A DNA stretch of 48,662 nucleotides from an uncultured Ectothiorhodospiraceae bacterium (GTDB taxonomy: Bacteria > Pseudomonadota > Gammaproteobacteria > UBA9214). A program made the translations under genes and the position numbers. The notes beneath the pieces were generated by a model. That model did no database searches. It was not told the origin of the DNA and was given only the letters and a program-made list of their open reading frames with translations. The stretch covers positions 1 to 48,662 of the forward strand of contig CAMYIO010000011.1 in the NCBI GenBank assembly GCA_947258515.1. The letters run 5' to 3'. This document shows, one piece after another, positions 1 through 9,344 of the stretch; within the stretch, counting starts at the first letter, position 1, and each line of letters opens with the position of its first letter.

Positions 1-20
1 CGGGGACGGCGCTCCTACAG
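1..20. repeat. REP-like palindromic element, cut by the window edge
   Basis: The first 20 bases differ at one position from bases 40881-40900 and share the gctcctaca core (reverse complement tgtaggagc) with the elements near 35.1 kb and 46.6 kb. It is the inner end of a REP-like intergenic repeat whose other half lies outside the window. It sits just after the stop codon of the neighbouring minus-strand gene. Confidence 0.6.
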
Positions 21-42
21 GTGTATTGCATCATCTCTCATC

Positions 43-2430
43 CTACTCCGCATACCGCGCGATACGGAAACCAAGGTCCGGGCGCGGCGTCCGGCTGTAG
101 TCACGGTAACTCAAACGCAACTCGGCGATCCCGCCCTGCCGCCAACTGGAATCGCGCACAACGTGATGGTCGCCACTCGCCGGACCGGCAGGATCGGTCA
201 CGCGTGTCTCTGCCATGCCGGGATAGACGGCATAATAATCATGAGTCCATTCCGCAACGTTGCCACCGAGGTCATAGAAGCCACTGGACGAGGCAGGAAA
301 ACTCCCGACCGGGGCCGCAACCCGGTAACCGTCATTATAGTCGGGCACGGTGTTGGCCAGTGTATCCGCGATACTGGCATCGGCAAAATTTCCGACCGTC
401 TGCGCTGGCGGATACTGACCTGCCCAGGGGTAACGTGCCTCCTCCTGGCGCCCCAGCCGGCGTGCCACATAGGCCCACTCGGCTTCCGTCGGCAATCGAT
501 AACCGCTGCTCATCGGGGACACCGCGAGCATCTTTCCGGCGCTTTCACGATAGGCGGGCGCCAGGTCCTGTTGCTTGCTTAACCAGTTGCAGTAGCGGGC
601 GGCATCATCCCAGCTGACATTCACCACCGGGTGGCTCACGGCATCCAGGGAGGCACCCTCCGCACTGCCGGAATCATGCGACGCTTTGAAGCGCCGGTAC
701 TCGCCATTCGTCACTTCTTTTTCCGACAGGTAAAACGATCGTTCCAGCTGTACCAGCCGCGCGCTCTCGTTGGCACGCCGGCCGGCCTCCCGGCGCGAGG
801 CCCCCATGCGAAAACTGCCGGTGGGTTTGACCAGGTGCAGGCGTTGCCCCGCCGCTGTCGTGCGTGTCGCTGGCATGCTGGCGGCCTTGCGGTCTGCTGT
901 CGCCTGCGCTTGTGTTTTCAGGGTGACGTCGACGTTCTTGCTGACGCCGGCACGCGGCGTCACCGTGACCTGCTGTGACAGGTAACCCGGTTTACTGAAT
1001 GCCAGGGTGTGCGGGCGTGTGCTTAACCGCAGCCGCCGTGTTGCCTCACCGGCCGGCTTGCCGTCTATCATCAGCGCTGCATCTGCCGGTCGCGTGGTCA
1101 CGAAGACAATCCCGTATTCCGCCGGCAAGGTGACCGCCAGATCCTGCGACTCGTCCGCTGCCAGTGTGACCGGCTTGTCGACCAACTGGTATCCCGGTTT
1201 GCTGAGTCGCACGATGTGTTGCTCAGTGGAGGCAAGCGACAGCGTTGCCGGGGTGGAGCCGTAAAAGACCCCCGCCACACTGATGGTCGCACCGGCCGGC
1301 TCACTGCTGATGGCCAGTCGTCCATCGGCAGGCGTCAGGACGATGGTTTCCAGCTGCATCGCCGTGCCCGCGGTAACGGCCTGCTGCATGGAGACCGTTT
1401 TATATTTCTGCAGCGCTACCTCGATTGCTCGTTCACCAGCCAGCACCTCGGTCAGCAGCGGTGTCACACCCTGCGGTACGCCGTCGATGCGCACCTCAGC
1501 GCCGGCCGGTTCACTGTGGATACGGACGTCGGCCCAGCCTGGCTGCAGGCGATAGGAAAACTGCTGTGCCTGGCCACGGCCGGTAACGTCCAGCTGCGCG
1601 CTCACCGGCAGGTAGCGATCGGTCTCGATGCGCAGTTGATGTGTCCCGGCCGCGACCTCCGTGATGCCATCGTCACCTGTCGGGAGCGGTGCCTCATCGA
1701 CAAACACACGGAAGTCGACGTCCGGCTCGAGCTGAAAATGAATTCGCCCGGGGAGTTCCTGCAGTGTCAAGACGAAGGTCTGCAGACCACCGCGCCTGAC
1801 CTCGATGTCTGCCTGCAGCGGCCGGTAGCCTTCCCGGCTGGCCTTTACCGTATAACGACCGGGTAAAGCCAGCCGTCGCATGCCTGTCTTGACCATTGGC
1901 GGAAAGCCATGAATGGATTGCCGCGCTGGCTCGGGATTGATCTCTACGGCGACCGGGGTTGCCAGCAAGACGAAGACCGAGGTCAGCAGCAACAGCACAA
2001 ACACGCCGAATACAGCCCAGCGCAACTTGCGATGAGTAGCGGGTAGCGGCTGGTGTGCGGTGGTTTCCGGAATCACCCGCGCGGACGGGGTAACGGCTGC
2101 GGCCAGTGGCTGTGTGCGGGTGGCAATGATGACCATGTCACCCTTCACCGTCCAGCTCATGACGCCTTCGCCGACCTGGACTTCATCGCCGGACTTCATC
2201 CAGCTCGAACCGCTCAGCCGTTCATGGTTATGGAACACCTGGCTGTTGTCATCGGCCGCCTGCACATAGACGTGTCCGTCGGATGTCGCGATGTAGGCCA
2301 CCCGCTGATCGGCGGGCACACCGGGCATCACGATATCGGCAGCTGCCTCACCACCGACACTCAACGGTAACGCCTGTTCATCCAGCTGGCGTTCGCCGCG
2401 CGCATCATGCACAAAAAAGAGGCGACTCAA
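43..2430 (-). CDS. PEGA-repeat membrane protein with C-terminal FGE/SUMF1-fold domain
   Basis: About 795 residues. Residues 1-110 look weakly FHA-like. One membrane segment lies near 143-165 (numbered from a possible TTG at 2445), so the long C-terminal part should be periplasmic. Three to four PEGA-type beta repeats cover about 170-510, with the recurring pattern SEPAGAEVRIDG. Residues 540-800 are an FGE-sulfatase/SUMF1 fold: RMGAS, YRLPTEAEWAYVAR, DLGGNVAEWTHDYY and LGFRIAR. Formylglycine-generating enzymes need a cysteine pair near the C-terminus; here that stretch reads VVRDSSWRQGG and has none, so enzyme activity as an FGE is unlikely and a binding role is more probable. I prefer the TTG at 2430, which follows GAGGAA and overlaps the upstream stop by four bases; the TTG at 2445 is the alternative. 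It is the last gene of a four-gene envelope cluster. Confidence 0.8.
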   Translation of the reverse strand: MSRLFFVHDARGERQLDEQALPLSVGGEAAADIVMPGVPADQRVAYIATSDGHVYVQAADDNSQVFHNHERLSGSSWMKSGDEVQVGEGVMSWTVKGDMVIIATRTQPLAAAVTPSARVIPETTAHQPLPATHRKLRWAVFGVFVLLLLTSVFVLLATPVAVEINPEPARQSIHGFPPMVKTGMRRLALPGRYTVKASREGYRPLQADIEVRRGGLQTFVLTLQELPGRIHFQLEPDVDFRVFVDEAPLPTGDDGITEVAAGTHQLRIETDRYLPVSAQLDVTGRGQAQQFSYRLQPGWADVRIHSEPAGAEVRIDGVPQGVTPLLTEVLAGERAIEVALQKYKTVSMQQAVTAGTAMQLETIVLTPADGRLAISSEPAGATISVAGVFYGSTPATLSLASTEQHIVRLSKPGYQLVDKPVTLAADESQDLAVTLPAEYGIVFVTTRPADAALMIDGKPAGEATRRLRLSTRPHTLAFSKPGYLSQQVTVTPRAGVSKNVDVTLKTQAQATADRKAASMPATRTTAAGQRLHLVKPTGSFRMGASRREAGRRANESARLVQLERSFYLSEKEVTNGEYRRFKASHDSGSAEGASLDAVSHPVVNVSWDDAARYCNWLSKQQDLAPAYRESAGKMLAVSPMSSGYRLPTEAEWAYVARRLGRQEEARYPWAGQYPPAQTVGNFADASIADTLANTVPDYNDGYRVAAPVGSFPASSSGFYDLGGNVAEWTHDYYAVYPGMAETRVTDPAGPASGDHHVVRDSSWRQGGIAELRLSYRDYSRTPRPDLGFRIARYAE

Positions 2431-3905
2431 ATCATTTCCTCGCAACGGACAGTCAGTGAAACAGCCTGTTCCCCGGGTGTCACCGCCAGCTGTTTACGGA
2501 TGTCACGGTAGCCGGCGCGCGATCCCACCACGGTGTAGGTGCCCGGTAACAACTCGAGCTGCTGGCGGGTGAAGGTACCCAGCTGACCGATATGGTAAAT
2601 CGAGATGTCGGTTTCCCCGTCCGAGAGCAGACTGACCGTTACCGGCGTGCTTGCCCCCGTCACCAGCCGTCGCAGCTCGGCAATCTTTTTCGCCAGTTTC
2701 GGTTCATCGGCCGGTGCCCTGCTGGTCGCTGACAACAAGGCCTCGGCATTCGCCAGCGGCTGTGCGTCGTAGAGCCGCCCGGGTTGTTCCAGGTAATGAT
2801 CAAACTGCCCGTTGATTTCCAGTCGTGTGTCTGCCTTTTCAAGACCGCTACGGGCAAAACCTGCCGCGGCATCGATTGCCAGCGCCTTCCTGTAGAGGTT
2901 GCTGGCGGCCTGCCAGTTCTCGGCCCGCACCTGCGTCGCCGCCTGGCGTTGCAGGTTGTTCAGGCGCGCCTGTTGACGTGCCTGCGCAAGGCGCTGCCGC
3001 GCGTCGATAACCGCCGTGTCTGACGCACGCAGGGTGCTCGCCTCCGCCAGGGCCTTTTCTGCATCACTCAGGCGGCCCTTGTCCAGCGCGGTTAACGCCC
3101 GTGTCATGGCATCCTGAAAGGCCTGCCTCTGCAGCGCTGCCGTCATGCGATTAAAGGCGAGGGTCGCTGGCCCGTACCCGGGATCGAGCAAGGCTGCCTG
3201 CTGGTAGGCCGCTTGTGCGGCGACGGGATCGCCATCCGTCTCGGCACGCTGCGCCGTTGCCATGTTCTCCAGTACCGCGGGGCGCGCACGCGACCGGGCC
3301 AGGCCAGAACGGGCGTCATCATTACCCTCGTCAATGGCAAGCGCCAGTTCAAACTGCCCGAGCGCCTCGTCAATCCGGTTTCCGGCAAGCGCCTGCCGTG
3401 CCGAGTCGAGTGCCGTGGCCAGACGCGTTGCACGTTCGTTCTCAAGCTGTGTCAGCCCCTGCAATGCCTGTTGATAGGCGCGCGCAGCTTCGCTGAACTG
3501 ACGCTGTGCGAGCAGGCGTGCAGCATTGCCTGCCACACGCTCCGACTGGCTCCATTCGGGTTCACCCCAGCGAGCGGCATGTTCGAGTTCCAGTTTTGCG
3601 CGCAATTGCAGATACGCCTGCATTGCCTGGTTCGCGGTATCGCGGGCCTCGCCCGCCGGCATGACAACAGGGTCTGCCGGTGGATTGACCGGTTGTGGTG
3701 ACTGGATCAGCGCGGGCAAGGCAAAGATAACGGCCAGGCCGAGAACCAGTACGGCTGCCAGCGCAACCCACAGCCAGAGATAATTACCTGCCCCGGTATG
3801 CCCCGGCCGGGTGCTGCCTGCCGGTGGCGAAAGCACGGGAGGAGGTGCTGCATCACGGGGTGGCTTGACAGGCATGACGACGACAGCCGCTTTATGAATC
3901 GCCAA
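2427..3905 (-). CDS. Membrane-anchored TPR-like protein with C-terminal PEGA-like domain
   Basis: 492 residues. A proline-rich cytoplasmic head of about 40 residues precedes one membrane helix at about 42-66. Residues 80-380 are alanine-rich helical repeats of the TPR type, for example the GNRIDEALGQFELALAID pattern. The last 70 residues resemble a PEGA domain (LPGTYTVVGSRAGYR). The product is probably a periplasmic scaffold tethered to the inner membrane. The assumed start is TTG at 3905, 14 bases inside the upstream lipoprotein gene; ATG at 3875 is an alternative and neither has a clear ribosome site. The shared PEGA theme and overlap with the next gene suggest that the two products work together. 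No specific function is recognised. Confidence 0.75.
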   Translation of the reverse strand: MAIHKAAVVVMPVKPPRDAAPPPVLSPPAGSTRPGHTGAGNYLWLWVALAAVLVLGLAVIFALPALIQSPQPVNPPADPVVMPAGEARDTANQAMQAYLQLRAKLELEHAARWGEPEWSQSERVAGNAARLLAQRQFSEAARAYQQALQGLTQLENERATRLATALDSARQALAGNRIDEALGQFELALAIDEGNDDARSGLARSRARPAVLENMATAQRAETDGDPVAAQAAYQQAALLDPGYGPATLAFNRMTAALQRQAFQDAMTRALTALDKGRLSDAEKALAEASTLRASDTAVIDARQRLAQARQQARLNNLQRQAATQVRAENWQAASNLYRKALAIDAAAGFARSGLEKADTRLEINGQFDHYLEQPGRLYDAQPLANAEALLSATSRAPADEPKLAKKIAELRRLVTGASTPVTVSLLSDGETDISIYHIGQLGTFTRQQLELLPGTYTVVGSRAGYRDIRKQLAVTPGEQAVSLTVRCEEMI

Positions 3906-5097
3906 AACCGGTTTCAGAAATATAGATGCGCTTTAACAAGGCCCGCCACTGGGCGTATTGTGCCTCGGCGGAACCGGTTAATTCATGGGTCTCGCCCTCT
4001 ACCTCGACCACCAGCGGACGGGCTTCCGAGGAGAAGGATTCATCCAGTTCGATAATGGCATCGCGGTGAATATCGGTTTCCGAGTCCTTGTCAAAACCGG
4101 TTTTAATGGCATAGGCCCCGCCGAGCACCAGGGTATCGCGCAATATAGATGAACTGTAGTTGCCGTTATTGGTTGTCTCCAGGGCAATTGCGCCGAGAAT
4201 GGCCGCCACACCGATGAGCTTGCGCTGCAGTGCATCACTTTTAATCTTGCGCAGCGCGACCGCTTCTTCACTGCGCGCCTCGCGCCACTCGTTGTAGGGC
4301 GTTTCCATCTCCTGGCAAAAGTTGTCGAAGTGGCCATTGAGCGTATCAATGAGGAGAAAATCACGGTCACGTATGGCGAGTACCCGCTGGTACATCAGAT
4401 CATCGGCAGCCGGCAGATGCACGATGGTATAGTGGCCCTTTTCATCACGCTGCAGATCACCTTCGAAGGCATCGGGTGACAAGTCAGCCGCAAAGCGCAG
4501 TTCCGCCACCTGGCGTATGGTGTTTATGTCCTTCGCGGTCAGCGCACGACGAAACTCTGCCAGGTCATTGGCGATGGTGTTGTAGAGCGACTGGAAGACA
4601 TCCTGAGTGGGCGGATTTCTGATCAGGCTACGGGCCTTGTACACCCCTTCGATGAGCTCCTGTTCATAGGCCTGGTTAAACCATTCACGACCGCTTGCAT
4701 CCAGTGCATTAATCCGTAACGCCAGCTGTTCACCGTCGGAGGCGATAATGGTGCCCTGCACCAGCAGCTCGGCGCCGGTGGTATCCTGCGGGACTACGCG
4801 CACCGCTCCCCAGTGGCCGGTCTTCTCCATGGTGGCGCGTAATTGCTCCGGTATGTAGCGTGCCTCGGCATCGCGTATATCCATGGACAGGCCCATGGCA
4901 TCGTCCTCATCTTCCGGCAGTTCTCCCGGATCAAACAGTTCAATCCAGACATCCAGCAGCTGGTTCTCGGGAACCTCTGCGACGGCCTTGTTCAACGGTA
5001 CCTGGCCTTTTACGTCGTGTGTCGGACCCAGTGTGCTGCAGCCCCCCAGCAGGGTGAATACAATCAACAGGGGTAACAGATAATAATATTTGCTCAT
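3892..5097 (-). CDS. Predicted lipoprotein of unknown function
   Basis: 401 residues. The N-terminus MSKYYYLLPLLIVFTLLGGC is a clear lipoprotein signal with the lipobox LGGC, so Cys20 should be acylated. The following aspartate-free sequence (STLG) would favour outer-membrane sorting. The mature part contains a region on stepwise premature ends of sequence families I cannot name, with a hydrophobic patch near 300-330 (GVAAILGAIALETT, then TLVLGGAYAIKTG) and an acidic C-terminal part. It lies between the secreted acidic protein and the TPR/PEGA protein in one minus-strand run, and its last 14 bases overlap the next gene. I do not recognise the family. Confidence 0.75.
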   Translation of the reverse strand: MSKYYYLLPLLIVFTLLGGCSTLGPTHDVKGQVPLNKAVAEVPENQLLDVWIELFDPGELPEDEDDAMGLSMDIRDAEARYIPEQLRATMEKTGHWGAVRVVPQDTTGAELLVQGTIIASDGEQLALRINALDASGREWFNQAYEQELIEGVYKARSLIRNPPTQDVFQSLYNTIANDLAEFRRALTAKDINTIRQVAELRFAADLSPDAFEGDLQRDEKGHYTIVHLPAADDLMYQRVLAIRDRDFLLIDTLNGHFDNFCQEMETPYNEWREARSEEAVALRKIKSDALQRKLIGVAAILGAIALETTNNGNYSSSILRDTLVLGGAYAIKTGFDKDSETDIHRDAIIELDESFSSEARPLVVEVEGETHELTGSAEAQYAQWRALLKRIYISETGFGDS

Positions 5098-5111
5098 TTC
5101 ATGCGTTCCGG

Positions 5112-5876
5112 TCAGGAAGTGCCTTGCTTGTACTTGCGATACTCTTCCCAGAGTTTTTTCTTCAGCTCCGGATCGGTCTCTTTCTCGGCCGCTTCACGCA
5201 GCTGGCGCGCCACGACGTCATCATCACTGCCATCCGGCGTGCCGGGCGGTGCGCTGCTCGCGGTTGATTGACGAGACCCCGGTCCCGCACCCTGACCATA
5301 CGTTGGCTCGCCACCCCGGGCGGATTCCGTTTCTCCGCTGTCATCAAATTCCCCGTCTTCGCTGCCGCTGCCGCTGCTTCCGCCATCGCCGCTGCCACCC
5401 CCCGATGCACTATCAGAACGCGGTGTCGCCGCCTTCACACGTTCCTGCTCACGCAACAGCATTTCGTCGAAGTCACCCAGACCGGCAAACAATTCCGCAT
5501 CCAGCGCGGCCGTTGCTTCCGCGCCGGTGCGCTCGGCTGTCTGGTCAATGGCCGCCGGCGCGATCAATGGCGGGGGATCTTCCGGGCAAGACAGGTCTGC
5601 CGGCACGGGCACAGCGTTGTTCGCCAGTGCCAGGCAGTCCTCAGCGACACGCCGGTGCAGCCCGGCCACGTAGGCCGCGTAGTCAGCCGCTTCATTACCG
5701 TTGAGGATGCCGCTCTGGCGGCGGCTGCGAAAATCGCTCTCGGCTGACACCATGGCGGCATGATCACTGCGCAGGCGCTCGAGCAATGCTTGCGTCGAGG
5801 CCGAGCCCATTGCCGCCAGTGGCAGCCCGGCAAGCAGTAATGCTGTTAATCCTGCTTGTATATATTTCTTTCTCAT
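5112..5876 (-). CDS. Secreted acidic, low-complexity hypothetical protein
   Basis: 254 residues from the ATG at 5876. This start gives a good Sec signal peptide (MRKKYIQAGLTALLLAGLPL, then AAMGSA); the longer frame to 5909 would put extra residues before it. Residues 20-110 are helical and carry three cysteines, which may pair in the periplasm. Residues 160-220 are a Gly/Ser/Glu/Asp-rich linker, and the tail (ELKKKLWEEYRKYKQ) is a charged helix. It is 49 bases after bioA and 14 bases before the lipoprotein gene, so it probably belongs to the same transcript as the envelope cluster. No family recognised. Confidence 0.65.
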   Translation of the reverse strand: MRKKYIQAGLTALLLAGLPLAAMGSASTQALLERLRSDHAAMVSAESDFRSRRQSGILNGNEAADYAAYVAGLHRRVAEDCLALANNAVPVPADLSCPEDPPPLIAPAAIDQTAERTGAEATAALDAELFAGLGDFDEMLLREQERVKAATPRSDSASGGGSGDGGSSGSGSEDGEFDDSGETESARGGEPTYGQGAGPGSRQSTASSAPPGTPDGSDDDVVARQLREAAEKETDPELKKKLWEEYRKYKQGTS

Positions 5877-5925
5877 AATTAATAAATGGATAGCATACCT
5901 TTCTTTCAAAATACTTTAAGTATTG

Positions 5926-7257
5926 TCACTGTTTCCCGCGGCTACCCCGGGAGAATCCCCGCTGAGTCCCGGTAATGATTGCCGTCACGGCAGCGGTCAA
6001 CGTGTCCAGGTCCTGTCTGTCAATGATATACGGTGGCATCAAATAGACCAATTTGCCAAAGGGCCGCACCCAGACACCCGCGTCGATAAATTGCCCCGTA
6101 ACAGCCTTCATATCCACCGCTGCACTCAGTTCAACCACGCCGATCGCCCCCAGCACCCTGACATCGGCGACCCCGGATAAGGTCCGGCAAGGTTCCAGTC
6201 CTTCGCGCAGGCCCTGCTCGATCGCCGCAACGCGTGCCTGCCACGGTGAGTCCAGCAACAACCCGACACTCGCCAGTGCGACCGCACAGGCGAGTGGATT
6301 GGCCATGAAGGTTGGACCATGCATGAGCACCCCGGGTTCACCGCGACTAATGGTGTCACTCACTGCCGCTGTCGTCAGGGTCGCCGCCAGTGACAGGTAG
6401 CCACCGGTCAGTGCCTTGCCCACGCACATGATGTCAGGCGCAATTGCGGCATGTTCACAGGCAAACAGTTTTCCGCTGCGTCCGAACCCGGTGGCGATTT
6501 CATCCAGGATCAGTAACACGCCATGCTCATCACACAGGGTGCGCACCCGTTTCAGGTAATCGGCGGAATAGAAATGCATGCCGCCCGCACCCTGTACAAC
6601 CGGTTCCATGATGAGCGCCGCGATGCGCGGACTGTTTTCCTGCAGCAGCCGTGCAAGGGGTTCGATGTCCCGATCACTGCAAGGATCTCCGAATCTGCAG
6701 CCCGGGGATGCTGCGAACAACTGCCGTGACAGCAGGCCGCTGTAAAGCGTGTGCATACCGGTGACCGGGTCACACACCGACATGGCGCCAAAAGTGTCGC
6801 CATGGTAACCACCACGGACAGTGAGAAACTGCTGCCTGTCCGGCCTGCCCCGCGCCTGCCAGTACTGCAGCGCCATCTTCATGGCCACTTCCACGGACAC
6901 CGAGCCGGAATCGCAGAAAAACACCGACTGCAGGGGCTCCGGTGTCAGCGCCACAAGCCGGCTTGCGAGCCCGACGGCGGCTGGATGCGTCAGGCCACCG
7001 AACATGACGTGCGCCATCTCGCCCAGTTGTGACTCGATGGCGGCATTCAATACCGGGTGATTGTAACCATGAATGGCACACCACCAGGAAGACATCCCGT
7101 CTATCAGTTGCCGGCCATCGGCCAGCGTCAGGCGTACACCCCGTGCGGAAACAACCGGATAGACCGATTGATCGCCACCCATCGCACTGTAGGGATGCCA
7201 GAGATGCGCACGGTCCTCGCGGACCAGTTCTTCATAGAATGCGTTGTTCGTGTTCAT
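5926..7257 (-). CDS. bioA: Adenosylmethionine-8-amino-7-oxononanoate aminotransferase
   Basis: About 443 residues, normal for BioA. The enzyme moves the amino group of S-adenosylmethionine to 8-amino-7-oxononanoate (KAPA) to make DAPA in biotin synthesis, using PLP in the cytoplasm. Visible signatures are [10 protein letters not shown] near the N-terminus, [14 protein letters not shown], the PLP-site region [58 protein letters not shown] and the lysine in [15 protein letters not shown]. Two ATGs (7272 and 7257) are possible; the second gives the usual N-terminus [11 protein letters not shown]. No other bio genes are present, and no BirA-type operator was found in the 170 bases upstream. It heads a minus-strand run of unrelated envelope genes. 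Confidence 0.95.
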   Translation of the reverse strand: MNTNNAFYEELVREDRAHLWHPYSAMGGDQSVYPVVSARGVRLTLADGRQLIDGMSSWWCAIHGYNHPVLNAAIESQLGEMAHVMFGGLTHPAAVGLASRLVALTPEPLQSVFFCDSGSVSVEVAMKMALQYWQARGRPDRQQFLTVRGGYHGDTFGAMSVCDPVTGMHTLYSGLLSRQLFAASPGCRFGDPCSDRDIEPLARLLQENSPRIAALIMEPVVQGAGGMHFYSADYLKRVRTLCDEHGVLLILDEIATGFGRSGKLFACEHAAIAPDIMCVGKALTGGYLSLAATLTTAAVSDTISRGEPGVLMHGPTFMANPLACAVALASVGLLLDSPWQARVAAIEQGLREGLEPCRTLSGVADVRVLGAIGVVELSAAVDMKAVTGQFIDAGVWVRPFGKLVYLMPPYIIDRQDLDTLTAAVTAIITGTQRGFSRGSRGKQ

Positions 7258-7427
7258 TGTGTTTATTATCATCCGGAATCACGAATACAACCCGCGTTTA
7301 TATACACGGCCTCGATTTGGCGGCACAACAATGACTGTTGTCATGAATACCACTATTTAAATCTTACCAAACAATACGGCTAATGTTACGCTTCGGGTAA
7401 CTATCATTATCCGGCTCACGTTTAACC

Positions 7428-8039
7428 ATGTTTACACGTTACTTCCTGCTGTGCTGTACCTTGCTGCTGCTCCCGGCCTGCCAGACAACCGAGATCCTGA
7501 ATACCTGGCGTGATGAGCCGCAATCAGAAAAGTTCAGCAAGGTACTGGTCATTGCCGTACTCAAGGAACGTGTCTACCGGGATCTGCTTGAACAGAAACT
7601 GGTCACTGCGCTGATGGCGGAAGGCATCAACGCCGAGGCCGCCAGCAAGCTGTTTCCGGAGGCCGATGTCATGGATGAAGCCATGACAGACACGGCAATG
7701 AAACAGGCCGGCGCCGACAGCGTCATGGTGATACGCCTGGTCGATACCCGCAAGGAAGTTGTCTATACCCCCGGCACGACCTATGTACCCGGCGGGTACG
7801 GTGGACGCTACAGCATGGGTTATTACGGTTATTACGGCGGTGGCTATACAGTCGTCAGCACCCCCGGTTACTCAACCGAGTACAATATTTCCACCGCTGA
7901 AACCACCGTATTCAGCGCGGCAAGCAATAAACGTGTCTGGTCGACACTTACCGAAACAACGGAAACCTCCGTCAACTCTGCGATTGATTCCTACGTCAGG
8001 GTTATAGGCAAATCGGTCAAGGCCAGCGGACCGTTCTAG
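7428..8039 (+). CDS. DUF4136-like lipoprotein
   Basis: 203 residues. The signal MFTRYFLLCCTLLLLPAC ends in a lipobox-like LPAC, so Cys18 is the likely lipidated residue. Residues 30-100 form an alpha/beta domain starting with KFSKVLVIAVLKERVYRD, typical of small periplasmic lipoproteins of the DUF4136 kind. Residues 110-150 are rich in Gly and Tyr (repeats of YGGRYSMGYYGYYGG). It is divergent from bioA across 170 bases. The family assignment rests on pattern recognition only; the lipoprotein nature is clear. Confidence 0.75.
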   Translation: MFTRYFLLCCTLLLLPACQTTEILNTWRDEPQSEKFSKVLVIAVLKERVYRDLLEQKLVTALMAEGINAEAASKLFPEADVMDEAMTDTAMKQAGADSVMVIRLVDTRKEVVYTPGTTYVPGGYGGRYSMGYYGYYGGGYTVVSTPGYSTEYNISTAETTVFSAASNKRVWSTLTETTETSVNSAIDSYVRVIGKSVKASGPF

Positions 8040-8053
8040 GGAACGTCGATACC

Positions 8054-8073
8054 GCTGCCGGGGTCCGGGCAGC
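8054..8073 (+). terminator. Weak stem-loop after the lipoprotein gene
   Basis: GCTGCC and GGCAGC form a 6-base stem around an 8-base loop, 14 bases after the stop. There is no run of T, so intrinsic termination is doubtful. Confidence 0.25.
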
Positions 8074-8172
8074 TTGAGTCATCATTATCCTGCACTCAAT
8101 TAACACATGCCCCTGAAGTGATAAAATTACGGCTTGTACACAGGGGTCAATCAACACTATTCGAGGTTATCT

Positions 8173-8754
8173 ATGCAACGCTTACTGACACTTGTCACCC
8201 TTGCCCTGGCTGCAGCTGGCCCGGACATCCATGCAGCCGATTATGATGCGCAAGTTACCGCCAGCCGTGAAACCGTGCAGGAGTTCATGCAAACGCTGAA
8301 AAAGGAACTGCAGGCGGGTATGCAGGAGGGCGGCCCGGTGAATGCCGTCAGCGTTTGCAACCTGACAGCACCGGCCATCGCGAGTACCTACAGTGCCCGC
8401 AATGGCTGGGAGGTCGGGCGCACCAGTCTCAAGGTGCGCAACCCGGTTAATGCCCCCGATGCATGGGAGCGTTCGGTGCTGGAAACCTTCGAGGCGCGCA
8501 AGCGTGCCGGCGAAGATCCCGCGAAGATGGAATACTACGAGGTGGTTCGCCAGGATGGCGCCGGCAAATTGCGTTACATGAAGGCGATTCCGACCGCTGG
8601 TCTGTGCCTGGCCTGTCACGGCGAGCAGGTGGACTCAATCACAAAGACACGTCTTGAAACACTCTACCCGGATGACCAGGCACTGGGATACCGGGTCGGT
8701 GATATACGGGGTGCATTCACGATTACGCAGCCACTGGCAACGACAGGGAAATGA
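8173..8754 (+). CDS. Secreted DUF3365/Tll0287-like protein with one c-type heme motif
   Basis: 193 residues from the ATG at 8173, which follows the sequence cgaggtt; an upstream in-frame start at 8134 would add residues before the signal peptide. A Sec signal peptide (about 1-22, ending IHAAD) sends it to the periplasm. Residues 25-190 match the DUF3365 domain, with the pattern VNAVSVCNLTAPAIA, RTSLKVRNPVNAPDAWE and, at 145-149, CLACH, a heme c binding motif in the usual place for this family. Related proteins are thought to be redox or gas sensors or electron carriers. The hemerythrin-like gene follows 92 bases later, which fits an oxygen- or nitric-oxide-related role by inference. Confidence 0.85.
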   Translation: MQRLLTLVTLALAAAGPDIHAADYDAQVTASRETVQEFMQTLKKELQAGMQEGGPVNAVSVCNLTAPAIASTYSARNGWEVGRTSLKVRNPVNAPDAWERSVLETFEARKRAGEDPAKMEYYEVVRQDGAGKLRYMKAIPTAGLCLACHGEQVDSITKTRLETLYPDDQALGYRVGDIRGAFTITQPLATTGK

Positions 8755-8846
8755 ATTCGTTAACGGGACCTCATGCAGGGTCGTGTACTTTCATCCCCGG
8801 GAGTTGCAGCTGATGATGCAATACCCTGTAACCGGACGCGCGACCA

Positions 8847-9314
8847 ATGAACAGCACAGATAACTGGCTGGTGCATGAGCACTCGCTGTATGAAGACCTG
8901 CTTTCCGAATGCCACGATACGGTGGAAAACGAGGACTGGGAGAGCTTCAACCTGATATTCAGCCAGCTGGTTATGCACCTGAAGCGGCATATAGCACTGG
9001 AGGAAAAGGTGCTGTATCCCGCCTACGAATCAGCACCCCATGCGCCACAGGGCCCGACCACGGCACTGCGGGAAGAACATTCCACTATTATCCGTATGAT
9101 CCAGGACATGGCCCCGGTCATGAAGAGCAGGAACTCGGAACATTTACTCGAGTGCCTGGCGCATCTTGAAAACCAGATGATAAAGCACCATGAAAAGGAG
9201 GAGGACATTTTCCTGCCCATGGCGAGTCATATACTGAATGCCAGCCATGATGAACTATTACGCAAACTGAGTGAGTTCGATGTGTCGAAGGTAAAACGAA
9301 AGTGGGCTATTTGA
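8847..9314 (+). CDS. Hemerythrin-like HHE domain protein
   Basis: 155 residues, cytoplasmic, one four-helix bundle. The di-iron ligand pattern is visible: histidines in VHEHSLYEDLLSECHD, MHLKRHIALEEKVLYPAYE, LREEHSTIIRMI and MIKHHEKEEDIFLPMASH. Hemerythrin-like proteins bind O2 or NO, or act in iron and redox protection. The gene follows the heme c protein and is followed by a very small membrane-protein gene. No regulatory site could be seen in the 92-base upstream gap. Confidence 0.85.
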   Translation: MNSTDNWLVHEHSLYEDLLSECHDTVENEDWESFNLIFSQLVMHLKRHIALEEKVLYPAYESAPHAPQGPTTALREEHSTIIRMIQDMAPVMKSRNSEHLLECLAHLENQMIKHHEKEEDIFLPMASHILNASHDELLRKLSEFDVSKVKRKWAI

Positions 9315-9344
9315 AGAGGCCATTGAAAACAGCAGGAGGACGTG

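Noticed and set aside
43-2430. Active formylglycine-generating enzyme
   Set aside because: No catalytic cysteines in the C-terminal domain and no sulfatase gene nearby.
7325-7341. ACAACA-N5-TGTTGT inverted repeat between bioA and the lipoprotein gene as a BirA operator
   Set aside because: It does not match the known BirA site TTGTAAACC-spacer-GGTTTACAA; 6-base arms may be chance.
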